Counted from the stretch's first letter, positions 35,559 to 44,485 are shown. The stretch is DNA of 64,000 nucleotides from Agrobacterium sp. AGB01 (GCF_014851585.1 NZ_JACVAB010000005.1:372001-436000); one strand, 5' to 3'. Program-made: numbers and translations. The notes: a model not told the origin generated them from the sequence alone.

Positions 35559-36743
35559 CTACGATACGGTTCGAGCGGCACCAATCGATACAGCGTGCAG
35601 GTGGCTTGCAAGCTCGATCCGGTTACGGCCCGCGCGTTTGGCGATATAGAGTGCCTTGTCTGCCGCACTCAGCATAGCGTCGAAATCCATCGGGACAGAA
35701 CATCCCAAGGCGATCCCGGCGCTGACCGTGGACGTGAAGGTGTCGCCTTCCACATGGATTTTGTGATCTTCGAAGGCTTTGCGAATGCTCTCTGCCACCA
35801 TCTCGGCACGATTCGGCATGACGTCGGTCAGAATCAGTGCGAATTCCTCGCCACCAAGACGCGCAGCAGTGTCGCCGGGTCCACAATTAGCCGCAAGCTC
35901 AGCAGCAAAAATCTTCAACACCCGGTCGCCGGCAGCGTGCCCGAAAGTGTCGTTGATGGATTTGAAATGATCGAGGTCGAAGACCAATACTGCCGTTTCC
36001 GGCCCGATCAAACGCTGACCGTAGCGCTCGAATAGCGCACGGCGATTTAGGAGGCCGGTTAGTGGATCTGTGATGGCTTCCAGAAGGTGACGTGCGGCGA
36101 GCCGCCATTGGTGAAGGGCCAGTGAAAGGGCGCCGATGCCGGTCATGCCGGCGATGCAGACAGCGATGTTGAGATCCTCGGCCCAATTGTTAGGCGCAAC
36201 TCCCAGTACGGTCTTTCCGTCGGCAACTAGAACGGCGGCGCAGACAACAAAGGATGTTGCCGCCAGGCAATAGAGGATGGAAATACCGATGAGAGGAACA
36301 AGTGCTTCCCTGCGGGCGCGCCAATATTGCCAGGCGGTCGCGAAGAGCATTGCGGCAATCGCCGTATTTTGAGCGATAAATGCGATCCCGTCATAACCGA
36401 TCAGCAACGGAGGGATGGAGACAAGCATTGCTGCCAAAGCCCAGGCAATTGTCGCTCGCAGCGGCAAGATGTTGCTGCGAAATTGGCAGCCCGCTCCCCA
36501 GATAATTGCGAAACCTGCATGAAGAAGTATGAACGACACAACGCCAAACGACACAGCAGGATCGTCTACATAGAAACCGTAGGTCACAATGCCGCCAACG
36601 ATAAGCACGAGCCCTAGCGTACAGCTGAGTAGAAAGGTCTCGGAGCGGCGTGCGAACCAACTGCCGAGCAGGGTCACACCAAGACACGTCGCCGAGACGG
36701 CAAGCGCAATCAAAAGTGAACTGTAATCAAGGATCATGCCCAT
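35559..36743 (-). CDS. Membrane-bound GGDEF diguanylate cyclase
   Basis: Makes the second messenger cyclic di-GMP from two GTP. The N-terminal part (about residues 5-190) is hydrophobic, with six or seven membrane helices and no clear sensor family. The C-terminal GGDEF domain begins near ITDPLTGLLNRRALFERYG; it contains VFDLDHFKSINDTFGHAAGDRVLK and the active-site loop RLGGEEFALIL (GGEEF, catalytically competent). No RxxD inhibitory site is seen at the expected position five residues before GGEEF (residues there are GDTAA). The exact start is uncertain: in-frame ATG codons at 36770, 36743 and 36737 all precede the first helix and none has a strong ribosome binding site. Confidence 0.88.
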   Translation of the reverse strand: MGMILDYSSLLIALAVSATCLGVTLLGSWFARRSETFLLSCTLGLVLIVGGIVTYGFYVDDPAVSFGVVSFILLHAGFAIIWGAGCQFRSNILPLRATIAWALAAMLVSIPPLLIGYDGIAFIAQNTAIAAMLFATAWQYWRARREALVPLIGISILYCLAATSFVVCAAVLVADGKTVLGVAPNNWAEDLNIAVCIAGMTGIGALSLALHQWRLAARHLLEAITDPLTGLLNRRALFERYGQRLIGPETAVLVFDLDHFKSINDTFGHAAGDRVLKIFAAELAANCGPGDTAARLGGEEFALILTDVMPNRAEMVAESIRKAFEDHKIHVEGDTFTSTVSAGIALGCSVPMDFDAMLSAADKALYIAKRAGRNRIELASHLHAVSIGAARTVS

Positions 36744-36770
36744 AAAACCATGGCAGCCACCACCTTTCAT

Positions 36771-37426
36771 ATCGGTAGGAGCCTATGGGGTTTCCATGAC
36801 CAATCTCTTACTGGCGCTGCGAAAAACTCACCCGTAGGCTCAAACTGCCGGATCATTGAATATCATTCGACCTCGTTGAGCATAGGTCTGCGAGGCAAAG
36901 GCGCTAGAGCCCTCCGCCTCAACCGCTCCAGTTATGTCGCAACCGATCTTGCCAGCCAAATGCACCAGTTGGCAGGGGTATTGACGACCTTATCTGAGGA
37001 CGATGTTGTCTGGTTGCCTGCTGTCCGAATGGCGCCGCCGCTTCTTCAGGAAATCCGTGACTTGGCGGCAAAATGAGGAGTGGAAACATTAGCAGTTACA
37101 GATGTTGGTGGCGCCCATATTGATCCCGCACCGGATCATCAAATCCTGGTTTCAAGAGGAGATCCAGGTGAGTCGCAGTTGCTCGTCGTGCCCATGACAA
37201 TTGCCAATGCTGTGATACTCTGCATCGATAGATGACGGTAAATCGATAAAATCGCTGAGTGATTTTAAATCATTCAGCGCGTCATCGCGTTTGGCGGTGA
37301 GCTGACGGGGCTTGGGGTCAACACCCTACAAGGCCAGCAGAAATGGTCACCAATGTGCGTGTTTTGTCGATATCGCACTTTACCATTCTGTCGACCTGCC
37401 TCCTATAAAGGCCTGCCGATAGTTTA
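36771..37426. other. Intergenic region with an inverted repeat
   Basis: About 650 bases. A plus-strand frame (36750-37076) ends in a protein-like stretch (TTLSEDDVVWLPAVRMAPPLL) but has no ribosome binding site and no family I know; it could be the tail of a decayed gene. At 37254-37278 lies the repeat GCTGAGTGATTT / AAATCATTCAGC with 11 of 12 paired bases and one central base; function unknown. Confidence 0.4.
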
Positions 37427-37942
37427 CTAAGCAGAGGCCGTGCGTTCGAGCACGATCATGCTCTGCCCTTTATAATCTCTCGTATCGAAGGCGGTGTAGC
37501 CCAGTCGACCAGCCATTTTAAGAGACGCTGCGTTATCGGGATCGATAAGGCATACGGTTCGGTTCTGGCGTAAATTGGCATTGTACCATTTGTGCGCTGC
37601 CTCGGCCGCTTCCAATGCAAATCCACGCCCGTGCACCCGCGAAGCGAATGTCCAGCTGGCTTCACCGTACCCATCAAAGGCGTCACCAAGTCCCCGGTGG
37701 AAATCTGCGATCCCGGTTTCACCGATATATTCGCCTGAACTTCTCTCAATGACGGCGAAGATGCCATAATTCAACAATGACCAGTGGCCCGTGTAGCGTA
37801 AAATCCGATGCCACGCATCCTCGGGTGAAAAGGGTTTTCCACCCAGGAATTTGAGTACGAGGGGATCGGAGCACATTGCCAGATAAGACTGACATTCAGC
37901 CAACACGTATGGCCGTAACAACAGCCTATCAGTTTCGATCAT
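37427..37942 (-). CDS. GNAT-family N-acetyltransferase (RimJ/RimL-like)
   Basis: A 171-residue acetyltransferase of the Acetyltransf_3 group: MIETDRLLLRPYVLAE opening, GIFAVIERSSGEYIGETGI central strands, and the acetyl-CoA loop EASWTFASRVHGRGFALEAAEAA, followed by CLIDPDNAASLKMAGRLGY near the end. Members acetylate ribosomal protein N-termini or small amines; the substrate here is unknown. The gene stands alone with no evident operon partner. The start is the only ATG in place (37942). Confidence 0.9.
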   Translation of the reverse strand: MIETDRLLLRPYVLAECQSYLAMCSDPLVLKFLGGKPFSPEDAWHRILRYTGHWSLLNYGIFAVIERSSGEYIGETGIADFHRGLGDAFDGYGEASWTFASRVHGRGFALEAAEAAHKWYNANLRQNRTVCLIDPDNAASLKMAGRLGYTAFDTRDYKGQSMIVLERTASA

Positions 37943-38096
37943 ATGTCACTCGTCATCAAAAAGCCTATCGGGCTATTTGTCTATCAAACTCTTTACGCTT
38001 TGCAACGGAAGATTGTAATTTCTCTGCCCCATGATGCGCGCTGGCTCTCATGCTCGGGCGCATTTGCCGCGCCTCTCGGGCTTGATCAGCAGAACT
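37943..38096. other. Spacer upstream of the porin remnant
   Basis: Short AT-rich spacer that holds the promoter of the acetyltransferase gene. No coding feature is seen. Confidence 0.3.
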
Positions 38097-38189
38097 TCAC
38101 TGATTGAATTGGAATTACAAGGTTATAACCAAAGCGCGAATATCGACGACGCGACTTCCGGTTGGGTTCGTCTGACCCGTTCGTTCTAA
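38097..38189 (+). pseudogene. 3' remnant of a second porin gene
   Basis: The frame ending at TAA 38187-38189 reads SANIDDATSGWVRLTRSF, matching the C-terminus of the intact porin (DVGDDNTSGFLRLTRSF). DNA identity continues past the stop: TCTAATCTGACG and AGTCGATTA are shared, as is the terminator. Upstream of about 38130 the similarity fades, and no barrel sequence precedes it. It is the tail of a deleted tandem or dispersed porin copy. Confidence 0.65.
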
Positions 38190-38211
38190 TCTGACGCTCA
38201 GTCGATTAGTG

Positions 38212-38240
38212 AAAAGCCCTGCAGCAATGCCGGGCTTTTT
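38212..38240 (+). terminator. Terminator belonging to the porin remnant
   Basis: Stem AAAAGCCCTGCA / TGCCGGGCTTTT with one mismatch and a 4-base loop, followed by T. It is a diverged copy of the terminator at 35106-35134. Confidence 0.75.
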
Positions 38241-38539
38241 CGTGCTGATAAGACCGCGATGGTTTCAGCCTCGGGCCAGATGCATGATCTTGAACACGCC
38301 AATCGCTATGCGCCACACATTCTCACGAAGAACAATGGAATGACTGTTGATGGCGGACATCGGATGGACGTCGTCGATGTCCATTATTCCTGACCTTCTT
38401 AAACTTGCCCTGCATCCTCATTCCCGCCCCCTATTTCTCAAACCCCGATGATTGTGCAGAGGTGCAGACTTCAATCGCATTATTTTTTTAGTGTTGAGGC
38501 GTTTTTGAGAACCCCATCGCTTTAGAATTATCATTCATC
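38241..38539. other. Intergenic region with a possible SDR gene scrap
   Basis: About 38334-38392 reads NNGMTVDGGHRMDVVDVHYS and a stop, recalling the C-terminus of short-chain dehydrogenases (GMTVxVDGGxxMD). No further part of such a gene is visible. The 3' end is AT-rich promoter DNA; TTTAGAATTATCATTC (38521-38536) is loosely like half of an Irr-type iron box. Confidence 0.3.
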
Positions 38540-38570
38540 AAAATAGTCTATTAAATTAGTAGATTATTTT
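38540..38570. promoter_or_regulatory. Operator-like inverted repeat before the iron-chelate transporter operon
   Basis: Arms AAAATAGTCTA (38540-38550) and TAGATTATTTT (38560-38570) pair at 10 of 11 positions around a 9-base AT spacer. The repeat ends directly before the GAGG ribosome binding site of the first gene, so a protein bound here would block transcription or translation start. An iron- or metal-dependent repressor is the natural candidate; this is inference. Confidence 0.45.
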
Positions 38571-38580
38571 GAGGTTTATC

Positions 38581-39657
38581 ATGATTGTGATTGTAAGTGT
38601 TTCAAAGTCCAAGGCCTTGCTGACGGGCGCTTTACTCGCTGCCACGGTGTGGGCAGCACCCGCTGCCGCGCTTACCGTGACAGACGAGGCGGGTCGCACG
38701 GTTGAACTCAAAAAACCTGCCGAACGTGCCATCGTCATTGGCAGCTACAATGTCGATATCGTCGCTGCGATCGGATCTCGAGACAAAATCGTAGGCGTAA
38801 CCGGTCGCGATGTCCAACAGTACAAGTTGGCCGGTGGTAAATGGGACAATTCCTATAATATTGGCGAGACGGGCGAGGTCAACTATGAGGCGATCGTCAA
38901 TGCCGATCCGGATGTCGTCATTTCCTATGCCAATGGCGGTTGGGAAGAGATTGAGCGGCAGTTGAGCGCCTTCGGGATCCCTGTTGTTGTTGCCAGCGGC
39001 TGGCGCAATGATCGCTTCAACGAAAATGTCGAATTGTTCGGCTCGATCTTCGGTCGCGAAAACGGAGCGAAAAAGGTTCTGGATTTCCGTGAGGGTATCT
39101 ACGCCGAGATTGCGAAACGCACAGCCGGTTTGACGCCAAAAACTGTCTATTACGAAAACGAAATCGCCTACCAGACGCCGACCAAGGGTTCTGGTTTCTA
39201 TGAGGCAATCGTCAAGGGTGGCGGACGCAGCCTCTTTGAGGATGTCGTTTTTGGTGAGGCGGGCCACACACAGGGGACGGTCTGGAAAACGCCGATTGAT
39301 GCGGCTGAAATTCTCACAAGAGAACCCGATCTCGTCATTCGCGAATTTGGCAACAACTATACGGGCTCAACCAAAGATGTCTTTGACGGAGAGTGGAAGG
39401 AACTTCAGTCTCGGCCAGGCTGGGTCAATCTCGAAGCGGCCAAGAACAATAATATCTATATCGTCAATGCCTATCATCTGGGCCAGCAGGCGAAGACCCT
39501 GACTTCCCTTTATGTGGCCGATTGGCTTTATCCCGAAGCGTTCAAAGATTATCGTCCCGAAGACATTGCCCGTCGATGGGATGAAGAGTTTCTTGGCGTA
39601 CCGTACAAGGGTGACAACGGCGTTTACTTCATCAAGGCCGGGACAGCCGGACAATGA
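38581..39657 (+). CDS. Iron-siderophore/chelate ABC transporter substrate-binding protein (FecB/FepB-like)
   Basis: A 358-residue periplasmic protein of the helical-backbone metal-chelate-binding family. The signal peptide ends near APAAA (residue 24). The pattern VTDEAGRTVELKKPAERAIVIGSYNVDIVAAIG opens the mature part; VNYEAIVNADPDVVISYA and ETGEV are typical. It should capture a ferric chelate, siderophore, haem or cobalamin. ATG 38581 follows GAGG at 7 bases; a TTG at 38569 is less likely. The operon continues with permease, ATPase and a flavin monooxygenase. No TonB receptor gene is in the window. Confidence 0.88.
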   Translation: MIVIVSVSKSKALLTGALLAATVWAAPAAALTVTDEAGRTVELKKPAERAIVIGSYNVDIVAAIGSRDKIVGVTGRDVQQYKLAGGKWDNSYNIGETGEVNYEAIVNADPDVVISYANGGWEEIERQLSAFGIPVVVASGWRNDRFNENVELFGSIFGRENGAKKVLDFREGIYAEIAKRTAGLTPKTVYYENEIAYQTPTKGSGFYEAIVKGGGRSLFEDVVFGEAGHTQGTVWKTPIDAAEILTREPDLVIREFGNNYTGSTKDVFDGEWKELQSRPGWVNLEAAKNNNIYIVNAYHLGQQAKTLTSLYVADWLYPEAFKDYRPEDIARRWDEEFLGVPYKGDNGVYFIKAGTAGQ

Positions 39658-40736
39658 ACATGGCGTTTGCGGGCCGGAAAGATGTGGTGCTGTCGCGTGA
39701 CAGCATCCACCGCCATAGGCGAACGGCATTCTGGATTTTCGTTTCCATCGCGTTTCTGATCGCCTTGGCTGTTTATGCGACCTTATCGGGGACATCGAGC
39801 TATTCGCTCAGCGAACTTTATCGACTTGCTTACGCAAAGCTGTTGGGCGTCGAGCTAACCCGCGAAGATGAGCGCCTTGCCAATGTTCTTTTGCAGCTCA
39901 GGCTGCCGCGTGTTCTCCTGGCGATCTTTGCCGGAGCGATACTGTCATTGTCCGGCGCTGCCATGCAGGGGTTACTGCGCAATCCCCTGGTCAGCCCATA
40001 TACGTTGGGTCTTTCGCCAGCCGCGGCTTTTGGTGCGGCGCTTGCTATTCTTGTGGCGCAAACCAATGGAACAAGCGTCGGCATCACCATCAGTCTGAGC
40101 GCCATCGCGTTTTCATTGGCTTGTTCACTGATAGTACTTGGCCTTGCTTCGGCAAAATCAATGAATATCACAGTCCTGATCCTGCTAGGCACTGCATTGA
40201 CCGCGATTTTCAGTGCGCTGACATCCGGTCTGCAATACATCGCCAATGATGAGGCGCTTGCAGCAATCACACGCTGGACCTTTGGTTCGGTCAATGAAGC
40301 ACGCTGGACCCATGTCGGAGTGCTGGCGGCGACAATCCTTGTTATAACGCCATATTTTCAGCTGAAAGCGGGCCAGGTTAACAGTCTGGCCTTTGCTGGT
40401 GATGACACCGCAAAAAGCCTTGGCGTAAACGTCAATCTTTTGCGTATCTCGCTGATTTTCCTGGCCGTCAGCGGTTCGAGCCTTGTTGTCAGCTTCATCG
40501 GGGTCGTCGGTTTTGTCGGGCTTGTGGCACCGCATATCGCCCGCCTGATCGTCGGATCGGACCACCGTTTCCTGTTTCCGTTTTCGATGGTCACAGGCGG
40601 CGGTTTGCTGCTTCTTGCAGATACGGTCGGGCGGATGATCCTGCCCCCTCGCGTCATCCCTGTGGGGATTGTCGTGGCACTCGTCGGGGCGCCGCTGTTC
40701 ATCTACCTCATCTTACGGAAAAGGAATACGCTATGA
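39654..40736 (+). CDS. Iron-siderophore/chelate ABC transporter permease (FecCD family)
   Basis: A 360-residue inner-membrane permease, about nine or ten helices. FecCD motifs are visible: LRLPRVLLAIFAGAILSLSGAAMQGLLRNPLVSPYTLGLSPAAAFGAA near residue 90 and the ATPase-contact loop VVGFVGLVAPHIARLIVG near residue 290. A single permease implies a homodimer as in BtuC. The ATG overlaps the binding-protein stop by 4 bases, and its own stop overlaps the ATPase start likewise. Confidence 0.93.
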   Translation: MNMAFAGRKDVVLSRDSIHRHRRTAFWIFVSIAFLIALAVYATLSGTSSYSLSELYRLAYAKLLGVELTREDERLANVLLQLRLPRVLLAIFAGAILSLSGAAMQGLLRNPLVSPYTLGLSPAAAFGAALAILVAQTNGTSVGITISLSAIAFSLACSLIVLGLASAKSMNITVLILLGTALTAIFSALTSGLQYIANDEALAAITRWTFGSVNEARWTHVGVLAATILVITPYFQLKAGQVNSLAFAGDDTAKSLGVNVNLLRISLIFLAVSGSSLVVSFIGVVGFVGLVAPHIARLIVGSDHRFLFPFSMVTGGGLLLLADTVGRMILPPRVIPVGIVVALVGAPLFIYLILRKRNTL

Positions 40737-41557
40737 GCCTGGAGATCGAGAATCTGAACCTGCACTACCGGCGCAGGCAGGTCTTGCATGGCATTTCGTT
40801 TTCGCTCGAACCGGGTGACTTTTGTGCACTGCTGGGGCCGAATGGTTCCGGAAAATCGACCTTGACGAAAGCCGTGCTCGGGCTTGCTCCCATATCCAAC
40901 GGTTCTGTCAAACTTGCCGGAGAAGATCTGCTGGGACTATCGCGTCGTGATCGCGCCAAACGTATCGCCTATGTGCCACAATCCTCACCCGTGCCATTTG
41001 ATCTGAGGGTGTATGATGCGGTGATGCTTGGCCGCAGCCCTTACGTAGGCATCCGCTTTAATGAGGAGGACCACGCGACGGCTTGCGCCGCCATCGACAA
41101 ACTCGGCCTTGCCGCACTGGCTGATCGCTATGTGAACGAGCTATCTGGCGGCCAGCAGCAACGGGTGATGATCGCCCGCGCATTGGCGCAGGGAACACGC
41201 GTTATGCTGCTTGATGAGCCGACCAGCGCGTTGGATCTCCGTTATCAAGTTGAGACCATGCGGCTTGTCAGAGATTTTACCCGCAGCGGTGGCATCGCGC
41301 TTATGGCTGTCCACGATCTCAATCATGCCGCTCGCTACTGTAACCGGGCAGTGATTATTGCCGAAGGGCGACTGGTTAGTGATGGCCCGCCGCAAGCTGT
41401 TTTCAACGCTGATATTCTCAGCCAGGTCTTTGATCTGCAAGTCGATGTCAGCACGCAGGATGGCATCACGACTGTGCGGCCAGTTGAAGATGAGGACGTA
41501 TTGGAGACGTCGTCGTTCCGGCATGCCGTGCGCCAGTTCCATCAACTTTCCGCCTAA
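40733..41557 (+). CDS. Iron-siderophore/chelate ABC transporter ATP-binding protein (FecE/FepC-like)
   Basis: A 274-residue ATPase: Walker A GPNGSGKST, Q-loop YVPQSSPVPFDLRVYDAVMLGRSPY (typical of FecE/FepC/BtuD), signature [15 protein letters not shown], Walker [13 protein letters not shown] and switch His in VHDLNHAARYC. ATGA overlap with the permease. The monooxygenase gene starts 11 bases after its stop codon, so all four are almost certainly one transcript. Confidence 0.93.
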   Translation: MSLEIENLNLHYRRRQVLHGISFSLEPGDFCALLGPNGSGKSTLTKAVLGLAPISNGSVKLAGEDLLGLSRRDRAKRIAYVPQSSPVPFDLRVYDAVMLGRSPYVGIRFNEEDHATACAAIDKLGLAALADRYVNELSGGQQQRVMIARALAQGTRVMLLDEPTSALDLRYQVETMRLVRDFTRSGGIALMAVHDLNHAARYCNRAVIIAEGRLVSDGPPQAVFNADILSQVFDLQVDVSTQDGITTVRPVEDEDVLETSSFRHAVRQFHQLSA

Positions 41558-41568
41558 CGGGAATTATT

Positions 41569-42843
41569 ATGACGCAGCAACTTGAACTCAATGCCTGGAT
41601 CAATTCGTCCGGCTCGGCAAATGATTCCTGGCGACGCCCGGATCTGCCGCTCGATCGTATCTTCAGCCTGGATTATTATGTCGATAACGCGCGGATTGCC
41701 CATAGAGGGGTGTTTAGCAACATCTTCATGTCGGACAGGCCGCAGTTGTTGATCAATGAAAATACCCGCCCTGAACAGACATTTGACCCCTTCGTCATTT
41801 TCGCTGCGGTGCTGTCGCAGGTGCCGGATATCGGGGCTATCGTCACAGCGTCGACGACCTATGGCGATCCCTACACGATGGCTCGGCAGCTGCAGAGCCT
41901 CAATCTTCTGACAAACGGTCGTATCGGCTGGAATATCGTCACAAGCTGGCATCCTGAAATTGCCGCCAATTTTTCAGCCGATGGGTTGCCGGATCGCGCG
42001 GCCCGTTACGCCAAAGCGGAGGAGTTTGTGGACGTCGTGCATAAGCTCTGGGACAGTTGGCAATTCCCATGGAATGGAACAGCAGGAGATCAAAGCCCGT
42101 TCTACGGCGATGTAAAGCCTATCAACCACCAAGGCCAGTATTTCAATGTTGCCGGACCGCTCAATCTTCCAAGCCCGTCCTGGGGTCGGCCCAAGATCGT
42201 GCAGGCGGGTGGCTCGCGCGACGGCGTCGCTCTTGCTGCGCGCTACGCCGATTATGTTTATGCGCCCAGTGGTTCGTTCGAAGGATCTCGCGCTTTCCGT
42301 GCCGAGTTGCGAGATGCGGCGCTGGCCCTGGGACGGCCGAACAATTCATTGCCTAAGTTGATGCCGGCGATATCGCCGATCATTCGATCGACGGAGGAAG
42401 AGGTCGTCGCCTTTAAACGCGAAAGGCTTGCCGCAGCACCGGTCACGGACAAGGATATAGAACAGTTGGCGGGTGTACTTGGTGTCGATTTGACGCGAAC
42501 AACTGCTGACAAGGTTCTGTCAGTATCAGACTTCCAGGATGTGTCGCAAAGCGTCATCCCCATCGGTGTGGTGCGGGCAAGACGGACCGTCGCCCTTGAT
42601 AATGGGCTGTCCTTGCGTGGACTGGCGGAGGTTGAAAAACTGCCCGGTTTGATCGCCACACCCGATGGCATTGCAGACTATCTGATTTCCTGGTGGCAGG
42701 CCGGTGCCGCGGATGGGTTCACCATCTCGCCTCGTTATCTGCCAGATGATCTGGAGCTGTTCGTTGACGAAGTGGTGCCGATTTTGCAACGGCGTGGTGT
42801 CTACCCGCTCAACTACGACGGCCGCAGGAAAGATGCGGCCTGA
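41569..42843 (+). CDS. FMNH2-dependent monooxygenase, NtaA/SnaA/DszA-type (luciferase-like)
   Basis: A 424-residue luciferase-like flavin monooxygenase. It has the NtaA/SnaA/DszA/SoxA group pattern: TFDPFVIFAAVLSQVPDIGAIVTASTTYGDPYTMARQLQSLNLLTNGRIGWNIVTSWHP, and PKIVQAGGSRDGVALAARYADYVY. Relatives oxidise nitrilotriacetate (NtaA), EDTA (EmoA) or sulfur compounds, using reduced FMN from a separate reductase; no reductase gene is adjacent. Its place as last gene of an iron-chelate uptake operon suggests that it degrades the imported chelator, freeing iron and possibly using the ligand. The alternative is a sulfur-scavenging role. A strong terminator follows 63 bases downstream. Confidence 0.88.
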   Translation: MTQQLELNAWINSSGSANDSWRRPDLPLDRIFSLDYYVDNARIAHRGVFSNIFMSDRPQLLINENTRPEQTFDPFVIFAAVLSQVPDIGAIVTASTTYGDPYTMARQLQSLNLLTNGRIGWNIVTSWHPEIAANFSADGLPDRAARYAKAEEFVDVVHKLWDSWQFPWNGTAGDQSPFYGDVKPINHQGQYFNVAGPLNLPSPSWGRPKIVQAGGSRDGVALAARYADYVYAPSGSFEGSRAFRAELRDAALALGRPNNSLPKLMPAISPIIRSTEEEVVAFKRERLAAAPVTDKDIEQLAGVLGVDLTRTTADKVLSVSDFQDVSQSVIPIGVVRARRTVALDNGLSLRGLAEVEKLPGLIATPDGIADYLISWWQAGAADGFTISPRYLPDDLELFVDEVVPILQRRGVYPLNYDGRRKDAA

Positions 42844-42905
42844 TTTCCCAACGACGAAACGCACGGGGGTCCGATAGTCTCGACTTCGGAAGAGATAGTC
42901 AGGCG

Positions 42906-42934
42906 GCCTTTGTCCTTTCAGGACAAAGGCTTTG
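42906..42934 (+). terminator. Rho-independent terminator after the iron-chelate/monooxygenase operon
   Basis: Perfect 11-bp stem GCCTTTGTCCT / AGGACAAAGGC with a 3-base loop, followed by TTTGCGCTT. Confidence 0.8.
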
Positions 42935-43084
42935 CGCTTCCTGACCAACAAATGGTTCCAACGCCCGGCAAGCCCTCATCACACGACTGCGCTTATTCGA
43001 GGCTGCGGGCGGGTCAACATGTCTGGCTTCACGTGATCACCCGCTTCTCAAGTCAGGGCTGTTGGATCTGGTGAGGATTGTCTG

Positions 43085-44476
43085 TCAGCGGAGACGCTGC
43101 GGGGTGGCGTCTGCTGGGATCAGTGGAATGTAAGCTTCGCCGCCCAGCTGCTCCTGGTGTTCGCGTTTTGCGACGGCAATCAGTTCCGGGTCGGTCAGTG
43201 CACGCACGGCGGAAGCTGCCAGCACCTTGCCAGCCTGCAGCATACCCTTATGGGCGTAGCCCGAGGTTCCCTGCGACACCATCTGCCATGTGTGTGGAGG
43301 TGTGCCATAGGCTTCGGTCGCCACATAGACTTGGCCTGTTGGAACAAGCCAGCTGACGTCGCCGACATCGGTCGAACCATGCAGGAATGTTGGCGCCTCC
43401 TCAAATGCGTTCAGGTCCTCTGACAGGATCTTGCCGCGTTTGGCAATTCGAGCCTGAACTTCACTCGAAAACGTTTTCTGGATGCTACCGGCAAAATCCT
43501 TTTCGCTGTTTGAAAAACCGGCAACACCGAACTTTTCGAACTCCTGATGCATCATCCGTGCCAGCGTGACATTCGGCACAAGATCAGCCGATGCCGCATC
43601 AAAGGTAATTTCCAGTTGGGTGCCGGTCATCAGCGCTGCACCGCGTGCCACGTCCTTGACCCGTTCGGTAATGTCACGGACCTGATCCATGCGCGGGGCG
43701 CGCACCTTGTAAAGTACCTGTGCCTGCGACTGCACCACATTCGGCGCGCGCCCACCGGTATCGGTGATCGCGTAGTGAATGCGGCCATCCTGAAGGATGT
43801 GTTCGCGCAGATAATTACAGCCGACATTGGTCAGTTCGACTGCGTCCAGCGCCGAGCGTCCCAGATGGGGTTCAAAACCTGCGTGAGCGCTTGTTCCACG
43901 GAAGGTAAAATACAGCTGATTGGTCGCCAGCATGCGGGCATTATAGGCGAGATTTTCATCCCACGGATGCCAGGTGAATGCGACGTCGACATCCGAAAAC
44001 AGGCCTTCGCGCGCCATGTAGGCCTTGCCGCCGCCGCCTTCTTCGGCCGGGCAGCCATAATAACGGATCGTGCCTTTCAGCCCCAGTTCGTCCTTGCAGG
44101 CCTTGAGCGCCAGAATGGCAGCAAGCGCGCCGGTGCCGAGAAGGTTGTGGCCGCAACCATGACCGTTACCGCCTGCAACGATTGGATCGTGGCTGGTGAC
44201 ACCGCTCTTCTGGCTGAGGCCGGTCAAAGCATCGAATTCACCGAGGATTGCGACGACTGGCTGGCCTTCGCCGTAGCTGGCGACGAAGGCGGTTTCGATG
44301 TTGCCGGCATTACGCGTCACATCAAATCCAGCCTTTTCCAGCTCATCGGCGAGAAGGGCTGCGGAGCGCGTTTCTTCATAGCGGATTTCAGCAAAAGACC
44401 AGATCGCATCGGATACGGATTTGAGATTGTCGGATTGGGACGTGACGGTCCGTTCGATAATGTCGAGGTAAGTCAT
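43085..44476 (-). CDS. M20-family amidohydrolase (AbgB-like)
   Basis: A 463-residue zinc aminoacylase/amidohydrolase closest to AbgB, the p-aminobenzoyl-glutamate hydrolase subunit. N-terminal SFAEIRYEETRSA, then VVAILGEFDALTGLS, the metal motif GGNGHGCGHNLLGTGALAA, YYGCPAEEGGGGKAYM (general base Glu), FTWHPWDE, the dimerisation domain opening FRGTSAHAGFEPHLGRSALDA, and late HGSTDVGDVSW with metal His. No signal peptide, so it acts in the cytoplasm on an N-acyl or N-aryl amino acid. It is in one operon with the MFS transporter (gap 9 bases), which probably brings in the substrate. A decayed paralogue lies at 52785-53930. Confidence 0.92.
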   Translation of the reverse strand: MTYLDIIERTVTSQSDNLKSVSDAIWSFAEIRYEETRSAALLADELEKAGFDVTRNAGNIETAFVASYGEGQPVVAILGEFDALTGLSQKSGVTSHDPIVAGGNGHGCGHNLLGTGALAAILALKACKDELGLKGTIRYYGCPAEEGGGGKAYMAREGLFSDVDVAFTWHPWDENLAYNARMLATNQLYFTFRGTSAHAGFEPHLGRSALDAVELTNVGCNYLREHILQDGRIHYAITDTGGRAPNVVQSQAQVLYKVRAPRMDQVRDITERVKDVARGAALMTGTQLEITFDAASADLVPNVTLARMMHQEFEKFGVAGFSNSEKDFAGSIQKTFSSEVQARIAKRGKILSEDLNAFEEAPTFLHGSTDVGDVSWLVPTGQVYVATEAYGTPPHTWQMVSQGTSGYAHKGMLQAGKVLAASAVRALTDPELIAVAKREHQEQLGGEAYIPLIPADATPQRLR

Positions 44477-44485
44477 TTTATTCCT

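Noticed and set aside
36750-37076. 108-codon plus-strand frame upstream of the GNAT gene
   Set aside because: No ribosome binding site and no known family; may be a decayed tail but cannot be supported as a gene.
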